15,135 nt of DNA from Rhodospirillaceae bacterium. GTDB lineage: Bacteria > Pseudomonadota > Alphaproteobacteria > Rhodospirillales > Magnetovibrionaceae. The stretch lies in NCBI GenBank assembly GCA_002732845.1, contig NVSZ01000048.1, positions 1 to 15,135 on the forward strand, written 5' to 3'. How positions within the stretch are numbered: the first letter of the stretch is position 1; every line of letters starts with the position of its first letter. Under the pieces are notes generated by a model. The model made no database searches. It was not told the DNA's origin and saw nothing but the letters and a program-made list of their open reading frames with translations. A program made the translations under genes and the position numbers. This document shows, piece by piece, positions 1 through 6,248 of the stretch.

Positions 1-19
1 TTAAAATCTTATGGATATA

Positions 20-32
20 TTTCAATGTGTTA
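20..32 (+). promoter_or_regulatory. IHF-like binding site upstream of the sigma-54 promoter
   Basis: The bases TTTCAATGTGTTA match the IHF consensus WATCAANNNNTTR at eight of nine defined positions. The site is about 41-53 bases before the predicted start site of the promoter at 47-62, where IHF often bends DNA so that an enhancer-bound activator can reach sigma-54 polymerase. The motif is degenerate, so only its position next to a good sigma-54 promoter gives it weight. The activator site itself would lie left of the window. Confidence 0.35.
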
Positions 33-46
33 ACTCGCCTTAAGGT

Positions 47-62
47 TGGCACGAAAAGTGCT
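47..62 (+). promoter_or_regulatory. Sigma-54 (RpoN) promoter
   Basis: TGGCACGAAAAGTGCT matches the sigma-54 consensus TGGCACGNNNNTTGCW at all defined positions but one (G for T at position 58). The invariant GG (48-49) and GC (60-61) have the required 10-base separation. Transcription should start near base 72-73, leaving a leader of about 25 bases before the Shine-Dalgarno sequence (88-92) and the GTG start at 98. Sigma-54 promoters need an enhancer-binding activator and typically serve nitrogen, flagellar or surface functions in this class. Confidence 0.75.
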
Positions 63-97
63 TGTATTATGCCTGCATATAACCATTGGAGGTTGAC

Positions 98-703
98 GTG
101 ACAAGTATTTCAAGCGCTACACAAAGTATTCCGGTTCCGGATCAAACCCTCACCGAGAGGGATGGTCTAAAACTAAAACACATTTCAGAGAACGATGAGC
201 TTCTCGCTCTTTTGGGTTACACTGGGGGAGACTTTAATGACTTTTGGAAGAAGCATATGCAAGACATTCGGGAGATGTCAGCTGGTCCTTCACAAGAAGT
301 TATGGATCAGCAAATTGCCAAACAAAATGCAGATCCTATTCACACCGTTTTTCGCGCAAATGGCAAAATTGTCGCTTTTATGGGTACAAATACGGGGGTT
401 ACGTCAACCAACGGTTTGGGGCGTGTCGACTGGGGTGCAAGCCAAGAAGAAACCGCACAGAACATCAAAGACCGCCTGACAAAATTGTACGGCAACATCC
501 AAATGGAGACCTATTCTGCTGAATCTGGTGTAACCGTGGGGATGGCCGGAGATGAGATGTTTGGTCGAGGCCCCAAAATGCCAGCACCAGAGGCTGCATT
601 CAAAACCGCGAATGAAGCAAATTTTGTAACGTCTCGACTGAAGACCAGCGCAGAAACACTTGCCTTGTTTCAAGAGGCTCGAAAATGGTTCGGCCGGGAA
701 TAA
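98..703 (+). CDS. Conserved-looking hypothetical protein under a sigma-54 promoter
   Basis: This encodes 201 residues that I do not recognise. An in-frame TTG at 86 would add four residues, but GGAGG at 88-92 sits five bases before GTG 98, so the GTG is preferred. The protein has no signal peptide, membrane segment or cysteines and looks soluble and cytoplasmic. The N-terminal 20 residues are Ser/Thr/Gln-rich and probably disordered. A helical region follows (about 25-75), then a short strand pair (ANGKIVAFMG, about 87-96), a Gly/Thr-rich turn, further helices, and a charged C-terminus ending KWFGRE. No catalytic motif is evident. The nearest functional clue is the promoter at 47-62, which implies activator-dependent expression linked to nitrogen status, motility or envelope biogenesis. 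The next gene is 177 bases away with its own upstream region, so this is probably monocistronic. Confidence 0.7.
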   Translation: MTSISSATQSIPVPDQTLTERDGLKLKHISENDELLALLGYTGGDFNDFWKKHMQDIREMSAGPSQEVMDQQIAKQNADPIHTVFRANGKIVAFMGTNTGVTSTNGLGRVDWGASQEETAQNIKDRLTKLYGNIQMETYSAESGVTVGMAGDEMFGRGPKMPAPEAAFKTANEANFVTSRLKTSAETLALFQEARKWFGRE

Positions 704-791
704 AACATATTTAAATGCCGTTAAAATCCGACGGTCAGCGACGTGTTGGGGTCCACGTGTAGCTTTTGGTAAATGAATTTTGACCCTCGTG

Positions 792-803
792 TGATAATTA
801 TCA
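792..803. promoter_or_regulatory. Perfect palindrome TGATAATTATCA, Fur-family-like operator
   Basis: A perfect 12-base palindrome sits 77 bases before the PilZ gene. It contains overlapping GATAAT/ATTATC half-sites as in Fur-family boxes. It is shorter than the classical 19-base Fur box, and AT-rich palindromes can arise by chance. A -10-like TATAGT (824-829) lies downstream, so a repressor here would sit near the -35 region. The 704-880 gap holds no other clear element and no convincing terminator for the upstream gene. Confidence 0.35.
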
Positions 804-880
804 TTCAAAAATACGCAAATATGTATAGTATATGCCTCATTACAGTCTTTTAAGTCCTGCGTATAAGGAATGTTGGCGTC

Positions 881-1249
881 ATGGATACTGTCTTAATCGA
901 GGCTCGATCCGACGGAGAGCGTCGTAAACTTAAACGCGCCAAGCGCATAAATATGGTGGCGCGTTTGGCGGGGAAAACCTATAAGGCCGATGATTGGTCT
1001 ATGGGTGGATTTTTGCTGGAAAGCTATGATGGCGCGCTGACCACAGGATCACTGATCACCATCGAAGGTTTAGGGCGTTCCCCCAAAAGTTTGTTGTCGG
1101 TGAATTTACCGGCCCGCGTGGAACGGTTGGGCGAACGTTGCATCGCCATTAAATACCTAGGTCTGGATGCCAAAGCTTATGCGTTTTTACAAAAATCCAT
1201 GAGCGATAACGGCGATATGCGTATCTTGCTCAATTCCTCAGCTGTATAA
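881..1249 (+). CDS. PilZ domain protein (putative c-di-GMP receptor)
   Basis: This encodes 122 residues, essentially a stand-alone PilZ domain. The N-terminal Arg-rich segment RRKLKRAKR holds the RxxxR motif (Arg15-Arg19) and is followed by DWSMGG (38-43), matching the (D/N)xSxxG motif. In the family these two motifs grip the c-di-GMP dimer. The rest is alternating beta strands with a short C-terminal helix, as expected for the six-stranded barrel. There is no signal peptide or transmembrane segment, so it should be a cytoplasmic sensor acting on motility, polysaccharide or a partner enzyme. AAGGA at 865-869 supports the ATG. Its last 12 bases overlap the 3' end of the convergent hisI gene. 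A Fur-like palindrome lies upstream. The target of regulation cannot be told from the sequence. Confidence 0.85.
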   Translation: MDTVLIEARSDGERRKLKRAKRINMVARLAGKTYKADDWSMGGFLLESYDGALTTGSLITIEGLGRSPKSLLSVNLPARVERLGERCIAIKYLGLDAKAYAFLQKSMSDNGDMRILLNSSAV

Positions 1250-1642
1250 ATCATCCGGGTCAATTTCGACGTCTGCGATCACGGTCGCTTGGTTCTCTCT
1301 CACCGCATTATAAAAGCAATTGTGCCGCCCGGTGTGGCATGCCACGCCTTTTTGGTCGACTTGTAACAACACCGTATCGTCGTCGCAATCCCACCGAAAA
1401 TCGTTCAGCATTTGCACCTGACCGGAACTTTCGCCCTTGCGCCAAAGTTTTGATCTGGACCGTGAATAATAACACACGCGTCCCGTGGTCAGGGTTTCGA
1501 TCACTGCATCTGAGTTCATCCACGCCATCATCAACACCTCGCCCGTATCATGCTGTTGCGCAATCGCGGGGATCAGGCCGTCGGCGTTGTACTTTAAACG
1601 TGCGGCAATATCCTTAGCTGTGGCTGGATCAATAGGGCTCAT
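1238..1642 (-). CDS. hisI: Phosphoribosyl-AMP cyclohydrolase
   Basis: This enzyme opens the adenine ring of phosphoribosyl-AMP in the third step of histidine synthesis; it is cytoplasmic and needs zinc and magnesium. The 134 residues correspond to a monofunctional HisI without the HisE domain, the usual arrangement in Alphaproteobacteria. Visible signatures are the SRSRSKLWRKGESSG substrate segment (about 60-74), the acidic WDCDDD metal site (84-89) and VACHTGRHNCF (100-110). The three zinc cysteines, Cys86, Cys102 and Cys109, are all present. The ATG overlaps the znuA stop as ATGA (1639-1642), so translation is coupled to the zinc-binding protein gene. No other his genes are in the window. 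The pairing with znuA suggests zinc-responsive expression; whether this is the only hisI copy cannot be seen here. Confidence 0.95.
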   Translation of the reverse strand: MSPIDPATAKDIAARLKYNADGLIPAIAQQHDTGEVLMMAWMNSDAVIETLTTGRVCYYSRSRSKLWRKGESSGQVQMLNDFRWDCDDDTVLLQVDQKGVACHTGRHNCFYNAVRENQATVIADVEIDPDDLYS

Positions 1643-2538
1643 TTTTGGGCTTCACCTTTGGGCTTCACGTATTGGCATTTGTCCATAAACATAATGATGT
1701 TTTGCAAAATCCGCACCGATAAAGTGGGCGAGGCGGTTAAATCGGTGCCCATGAGGTCAATTTCGGTGACGATGAGGTTCAGTTCGTTGGCGAGGGTTTC
1801 AGCCTGTGCCGAGGTGAACTGAGGCTCCACAAAAAGACAGCGCACGCCTTCGCGTTTGATGGTTTTGCGCAAGGTGGACAAATGTTTTGCCCCTGGCTTG
1901 TGACCCGGAACGGTTTCCAAAAAGCCCACAGGGTTCAAGCCAAAGTCCCGCGCCAGATAAGCAAAACCATCATGTTGCACGATATACGGCAGGTCTTTGG
2001 TGGGCGCAAACAACTGGGTGGCTTTGCGTTTTAACAATTTCATGCGGTTGCGCGCGGTTTTTGCATTTTTGGTATAGGCCTTGGCATTGTCTGGGTCCAT
2101 TGTGACCAAAACATCGCGGATCAGGTTGATCATTTTAAGTGAATTGTTCGGCGACAACCAGACATGCGGGTCAAGGGCCCCATCGTTGTCGATATGATCC
2201 AGACCCGGAGTTAACAACAAGGTGATGACCTTAGCGTTTTTGCCCAAGGTTTGAAGCGGCGCTAACAGAGAGGTTTCCAATTGTGGCCCAATCCAAAAGA
2301 CAATGTCCGCATTTTGCAATTGCTTGGCTTGCGAAGGCTTCAGGGTAAACGCGTGTGGGGACGTTCCGGGGGGCAACAGCACTTCGGGCTCGGCCTCTTC
2401 ACCCATCACCGAAAAGACCAAGGCTTGCACGGGTTTGATGCTGGTAAGCACTTTGAGTGGTTCGGCCAAAACCAATGTTGGGCTAAACATAAAGATCAGG
2501 GCGAGGGCGAGTTTTCGTATCTGTTGCACGGTGTTCAT
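1639..2538 (-). CDS. znuA: Zinc ABC transporter, periplasmic substrate-binding protein
   Basis: This protein captures zinc in the periplasm and hands it to the ZnuB permease. From the ATG at 2538 it has 299 residues, starting with a clear Sec signal (MNTVQQIRK, hydrophobic core, cleavage after VLA near residue 25). An upstream in-frame start at 2598 would overlap divergent znuC and spoil the signal peptide, so it was rejected. Expected metal ligands of the cluster A-I family are present: His62 (SPHAF), His125 (DPHVWLSP), His189 (QHDGFAYL) and an acidic residue near 261 (EIDLMG). The loop before DPHVW is short and nearly lacks the His/Asp-rich insert common in ZnuA. The family also includes manganese binders, but the three-histidine pattern and neighbours favour zinc. 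It is followed by hisI with an ATGA overlap. Confidence 0.92.
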   Translation of the reverse strand: MNTVQQIRKLALALIFMFSPTLVLAEPLKVLTSIKPVQALVFSVMGEEAEPEVLLPPGTSPHAFTLKPSQAKQLQNADIVFWIGPQLETSLLAPLQTLGKNAKVITLLLTPGLDHIDNDGALDPHVWLSPNNSLKMINLIRDVLVTMDPDNAKAYTKNAKTARNRMKLLKRKATQLFAPTKDLPYIVQHDGFAYLARDFGLNPVGFLETVPGHKPGAKHLSTLRKTIKREGVRCLFVEPQFTSAQAETLANELNLIVTEIDLMGTDLTASPTLSVRILQNIIMFMDKCQYVKPKGEAQK

Positions 2539-2577
2539 GGTATCCAATAGTTTATTCAAATGGAGCCAATAACTTAC
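2539..2577. promoter_or_regulatory. Compact divergent control region between znuA and znuC
   Basis: Only 39 bases separate the chosen znuA and znuC starts, so promoters for both directions must overlap each other and reach into coding sequence. I see no good match to a known alphaproteobacterial Zur box. The only symmetry is a loose inverted repeat, TTATT (2552-2556) and AATAA (2568-2572) with an 11-base gap. GGAG at 2562-2565 is a usable, though distant, ribosome site for znuC ATG 2578. Confidence 0.35.
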
Positions 2578-3408
2578 ATGCCCACGCCTACGCAACACAA
2601 GAGCGAAGACATATTACTTGAAGCCCGTGATATCCAGGTCAGCTTTGCGGGCCATACGGTGTTGTCGGGCGTCAGTGTCTCTGTGCGGGCCGGAGAAATT
2701 GTCACGCTGATTGGCCCCAATGGCGCGGGCAAGACTTCTTTGGTCAAAGCCATGTTGGGGTTGCTGGTCCCGCAATCGGGTACCGTTACCCGCAAACCCG
2801 GTCTGTCCATCGGGTATATGCCGCAACGTTTACAGATTGATGCGTCGCTGCCCATGACGGTGCGGCGGTTTTTGCAATTGGGGACCCAGCCGGGTCAGGG
2901 CAAAACCCTGAAAGCTTTGAAAGAAGTTCGCGCGGATCATATCGCCAATTCGCCGATGCAATCAATTTCCGGCGGAGAAATGCAACGGGTGATGTTGGCG
3001 CGCGCCTTGTTGCGCGAACCGGATCTGTTGGTTTTGGACGAACCCGTGCAGGGCGTTGATATTACTGGCCAGTCTGAACTGTACAAACTGATCAATGCCA
3101 TTCGCAAAGATCGCAACATCGGTGTGTTGATGGTGTCGCATGATCTTCACGTGGTGATGGCGCAAACCGATCATGTGGTCTGTTTGAACCAACATGTTTG
3201 TTGTGCCGGGCACCCGCAAGCGGTCAGCCAGCACCCTGAATTTGTCGCCCTGTTTGGCGAAGATATCGCCTCAACCTTGGCGGTGTATGCGCACCAACAC
3301 GATCACCATCATGATTTGGATGGTCATGTGGTGGGCGACGGCTGTTCTGATGAGTGCCAGCATGATGATGACGGCGATGATAATACGAAAGGCCACGATC
3401 ATGGATGA
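2578..3408 (+). CDS. znuC: Zinc ABC transporter, ATP-binding protein
   Basis: This is the ATPase that drives zinc import through ZnuB. The 276 residues show the full ABC set in order: Walker A GPNGAGKT (46-53), Q-loop region MPQR (81-84), signature SGGEMQ (131-136), Walker B LLVLDEP (150-156) and the switch His188. The last 38 residues (239-276) form a metal-binding-like tail with nine histidines, about eleven aspartates and two cysteines (256, 260). ATG 2578 is preferred over ATG 2560 because GGAG lies upstream only of the former, although the 12-base gap is long; the earlier start adds six residues. The 3' end overlaps znuB by eight bases, implying coupled translation. Divergent znuA supplies the binding protein. 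The His-rich tail is seen in some family members and may buffer or sense zinc. Confidence 0.95.
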   Translation: MPTPTQHKSEDILLEARDIQVSFAGHTVLSGVSVSVRAGEIVTLIGPNGAGKTSLVKAMLGLLVPQSGTVTRKPGLSIGYMPQRLQIDASLPMTVRRFLQLGTQPGQGKTLKALKEVRADHIANSPMQSISGGEMQRVMLARALLREPDLLVLDEPVQGVDITGQSELYKLINAIRKDRNIGVLMVSHDLHVVMAQTDHVVCLNQHVCCAGHPQAVSQHPEFVALFGEDIASTLAVYAHQHDHHHDLDGHVVGDGCSDECQHDDDGDDNTKGHDHG

Positions 3409-4177
3409 TTTTCTGATCCGTGCGGGCTTGGCTGGTATTGCCGTGGCCTTGGTATCAGGGCCCTTGGGCGTCTTCGTAGTGTGGCGGCGCATGGCCTATT
3501 TTGGCGGCGCGCTCAGTCATACGGCTTTGCTGGGCGTCGCCTTAGGCTTCCTGTTGGGCGTGCAACCGGGGCTTGGTGTGGCGTTTGTGGTGATTGCGGC
3601 GGCCTTGATGTTGGGTGTTCTGAATGGTGTTAAGGGCCTCGCTTTGGATACACTTTTGGGCATCGTTGCCCACGCGGCCTTGGCCCTAGGGCTGATCGTC
3701 ACCGCCATGATCGAAGGCGTGCGTATTGATTTGATGAGCTATTTGTTCGGCGATATCTTGGCCGTTAGTGCAAACGATGTCGGATGGTTGTGGGGTGGAG
3801 CTTTGGTGGTTTTAGCGGCCTTAATCAAGCTTTGGAACCCATTGTTAAGCCTGACCGTTCATGCCGATCTTGCCCATGTCGAAGGCGTGCCTGTGCGCCG
3901 CGTTGAAATTGCCTTTATGGTGTTGTTGGCCATCGTTGTGGCCTTGGCGATGAAGGTTGTGGGCATCGTTTTGGTCACGTCTATGTTGGTGATCCCCGCC
4001 GCTGCCGCTCGGGCTTATGCTCGAACGCCTGAATCCATGGCGCTATTTTCCGCCATCATCGGGATTTGGTCTGTGGGCATGGGCCTGTGGGCATCGTACA
4101 CATACGACACCCCCGCCGGACCTTCGATCGTGGTCGCCGCCGCTGGCTTTTTTGTGGTGAGTTTATTTAAGAAGTAA
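3401..4177 (+). CDS. znuB: Zinc ABC transporter, membrane permease
   Basis: This is the membrane channel of the zinc importer, ABC-3 permease family. The 258 residues are almost wholly hydrophobic, with about seven to eight membrane spans. The family-typical [21 protein letters not shown] segment (about 20-40) and the late [16 protein letters not shown] segment are both visible. The ATG at 3401 lies inside the last codons of znuC, preceded by GAAAGG. The reading frame is open further upstream to 3194, but that stretch is a shadow of znuC and reads as an unrelated charged sequence. The 3' end overlaps the convergent metC gene by 11 bases, leaving no room for a conventional terminator. Length and organisation are normal for znuCB in Alphaproteobacteria. 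Confidence 0.95.
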   Translation: MDDFLIRAGLAGIAVALVSGPLGVFVVWRRMAYFGGALSHTALLGVALGFLLGVQPGLGVAFVVIAAALMLGVLNGVKGLALDTLLGIVAHAALALGLIVTAMIEGVRIDLMSYLFGDILAVSANDVGWLWGGALVVLAALIKLWNPLLSLTVHADLAHVEGVPVRRVEIAFMVLLAIVVALAMKVVGIVLVTSMLVIPAAAARAYARTPESMALFSAIIGIWSVGMGLWASYTYDTPAGPSIVVAAAGFFVVSLFKK

Positions 4178-5354
4178 GACGGTTAAGGCCAGCTTCTAAA
4201 TCTTTAATCAAATCGTCCGGGTCTTCTAGCCCCGCATGAATGCGCAAGGTTTGACCTTTGTGTGGCCAATCGTAAGCCTTGCGGGACGATCCGGGATCGG
4301 CCGGGATGATCAGGCTTTCATATCCGCCCCAGCTGTAGCCCATGGCAAACAGGTCCATGTTGTCTAACATGCGGGCAATGGCGGTTTGATCAAAACCCTC
4401 TTTCAGCACCACTGAAAACAGGCCAGACGCACCCGTGAAATCTCGTTTCCAGATTTCATGACCGGGGCAACTGTCCAACGCCGGGTGAAGCACAACATCG
4501 ACTTCCGCCCGTTGTGCCAGCCATTTCGCCAGCTTAAGCCCGGTGGACTGGTGACGGGGCAGACGCACCGCCAAGGTTCTGAGACCGCGCAGGCCAAGGT
4601 AACAATCGTCCGGGGCCGCCGCGTGGCCTAAGGCACCCGCCGTAATGCGCGCTTTTTTCCACAGCTTTTCATCATTCATGGTGACGGTGCCCAACATGGC
4701 GTCGGAATGTCCAACGATGTATTTGGTGGCGGCTTGTATTGAAATATCAACACCATGGTCAAACGGTTTAAAATAATAGCCCGCCGACCAAGTGTTATCC
4801 ATGGCAAGCAAGGCTCCGGCTGCATGAGCAACTTTGGCAATTGCGGAAATGTCTGAAACCTCGAACGTGATAGAACTTGGCGCTTCGGTAAACACCATGC
4901 GGGTATTGGGTTGCATCAGGTCCTTGATGTCGGCGCCGATCATTGGATGATACACCGTTATGTCGATGCCAAATTTTTTCAAAATCGTTCTGGCAAAAAC
5001 AAGGGTCGGGGCATAAGCCCCGTCGGTGATCAGGACGTGATCGCCCGCTTTGCAATTGGCGATCAACGCCACGGCAATCGCCGCCATGCCAGAGGGCAGG
5101 GCGATGCAGAACTCAGCGCCTTCTAAATCGGCCACCGCGTCTTGAAAAGCAAACGTAGTGGGCGTGCCGTACCGCCCATAAAAGGTCTGACTAAATTTAT
5201 GTTCTTCGGCTTTGTGCAGGGCTTCGACGGTCGGAAAGATGACCGTGGACGCATGGTACACGGGCGGGTTCACGATGCCGAAGTTGGCTTCGGGATTTCG
5301 ACCGCTGGTGGTCAGACGGGTGTCTGGGTGATGTGTTTTTTTACCATGTGCCAT
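4167..5354 (-). CDS. metC: Cystathionine beta-lyase
   Basis: This PLP enzyme cleaves cystathionine to homocysteine, pyruvate and ammonia in methionine synthesis. Its 395 residues match the normal length of the Cys/Met metabolism PLP family. The PLP lysine is Lys211 in SIQAATKYIVGHSDAM, and Asp186 in AMDNTWSAGYYFKP should bind the pyridine nitrogen. The combination DNTW and VGHSDAM is the MetC pattern rather than that of cystathionine gamma-synthase. Tyr59 and Arg61 in FYGRYGTPT correspond to the phosphate and cofactor contacts from the partner subunit. AGGGGGAA lies seven bases before the ATG. It is the last gene of the cysK-sseA-metC run, 24 bases after sseA, and its 3' end overlaps znuB. 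Members of this family can also have cysteine desulfhydrase activity. Confidence 0.92.
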   Translation of the reverse strand: MAHGKKTHHPDTRLTTSGRNPEANFGIVNPPVYHASTVIFPTVEALHKAEEHKFSQTFYGRYGTPTTFAFQDAVADLEGAEFCIALPSGMAAIAVALIANCKAGDHVLITDGAYAPTLVFARTILKKFGIDITVYHPMIGADIKDLMQPNTRMVFTEAPSSITFEVSDISAIAKVAHAAGALLAMDNTWSAGYYFKPFDHGVDISIQAATKYIVGHSDAMLGTVTMNDEKLWKKARITAGALGHAAAPDDCYLGLRGLRTLAVRLPRHQSTGLKLAKWLAQRAEVDVVLHPALDSCPGHEIWKRDFTGASGLFSVVLKEGFDQTAIARMLDNMDLFAMGYSWGGYESLIIPADPGSSRKAYDWPHKGQTLRIHAGLEDPDDLIKDLEAGLNRLTS

Positions 5355-5378
5355 GTCGAAATTCCCCCTGCACTAAAC

Positions 5379-6242
5379 TTAGCGTCCGTGTGAAAACGGT
5401 AAGTTTTCGTCATCGCCCCATTCGCCCCAAGACCCGTCATAAATGGCAAAGTCTTCGGCTCCCAACAGGTACATGGCAAAGGCATTGACGCACGCCGTAA
5501 CACCGGACCCGCAAGTGTGAATGGTTGGTTTGGTGCGATCTACATCGCCGTCTTCGAATGCATCAACCATGGTTTCATGGCTGCTGAACAAAAATTCCAA
5601 GGTGGGTTGAACCATGTGAATAAACGGCACGTTCAGCGAACCCGGAATATTGCCTAAATTTTTGGTCGGGCGGGGTTCGGGCTCGTAGCCTTCATAGCGT
5701 TCTTCGCTGCGCGCATCGATAACTTGAAAGGCGTTGCTTTCAAGGTTTTCAACCATTTGTGCCTTGCTTTTGACCATAGACGCCTTGAATGTGGCGGTAA
5801 ACGTTGTGGGCGCGTGTGCAGGCACCGCAGTGTCGGTTGGATGACCGTCTTCGTTCCAGGCCACCAAACCACCATTTAAAACGGCAACATTGTCGTGACC
5901 AAAGGTTTTCAACATCCACCACATACGGCACGCCGCCATGTGGCCGCCATTGGCATCATACACAATGATTTTATGATCGTTGGAAATGCCCGCATCGCTC
6001 ATGGATTTGGCAAAAACGGCTGAAGTCGGCAACATGTGGGGCAAGCCTGTCGAGGTGTCGGCGACGTCTTCAATGTCGATGAAAACAGCCCCCGGAATGT
6101 GCCGAGCGGTCCATTCGTCGCGCGCGTTTTTGCCCATTTGTGGCAAATAGTACGTGGCATCAATGATGCGTACAGAATCGTCGTTTAAGTGATTAACAAG
6201 CCATTCACCGCTGACCAGAGCGTGTCCATTTTTATAGATCAT
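5379..6242 (-). CDS. sseA: 3-mercaptopyruvate sulfurtransferase
   Basis: This two-rhodanese-domain enzyme transfers sulfur from 3-mercaptopyruvate to thiol acceptors or cyanide. The 287 residues include an inactive N-terminal rhodanese domain (about 8-135) and an active C-terminal one (about 155-285). The catalytic loop CGSGVTA begins at Cys244; the G-S-G-V-T form is diagnostic of mercaptopyruvate sulfurtransferases as opposed to thiosulfate rhodaneses (CRxGxx). The segment DARSEERYEGYEPEPRP (about 176-192) is the conserved approach to the active site. The start lies only six bases after the cysK-like stop, with no strong ribosome site, so it probably depends on coupling to that gene. The operon context places it in cysteine-derived sulfur handling. 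Confidence 0.92.
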   Translation of the reverse strand: MIYKNGHALVSGEWLVNHLNDDSVRIIDATYYLPQMGKNARDEWTARHIPGAVFIDIEDVADTSTGLPHMLPTSAVFAKSMSDAGISNDHKIIVYDANGGHMAACRMWWMLKTFGHDNVAVLNGGLVAWNEDGHPTDTAVPAHAPTTFTATFKASMVKSKAQMVENLESNAFQVIDARSEERYEGYEPEPRPTKNLGNIPGSLNVPFIHMVQPTLEFLFSSHETMVDAFEDGDVDRTKPTIHTCGSGVTACVNAFAMYLLGAEDFAIYDGSWGEWGDDENLPFSHGR

Positions 6243-6248
6243 TTTGGG

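Noticed and set aside
86..97. TTG start for the first gene
   Set aside because: The Shine-Dalgarno GGAGG overlaps this codon region and is correctly spaced only for GTG 98.
404..808. 134-residue minus-strand ORF opposite the first gene
   Set aside because: It has no ribosome site or family resemblance, and it lies antisense to a gene with a strong promoter and start.
2539..2598. Longer N-terminus for ZnuA
   Set aside because: It would overlap znuC and place a charged stretch ahead of a clean signal peptide.
3194..3400. Longer N-terminus for ZnuB
   Set aside because: This stretch is znuC read in another frame; the permease family begins at [12 protein letters not shown].
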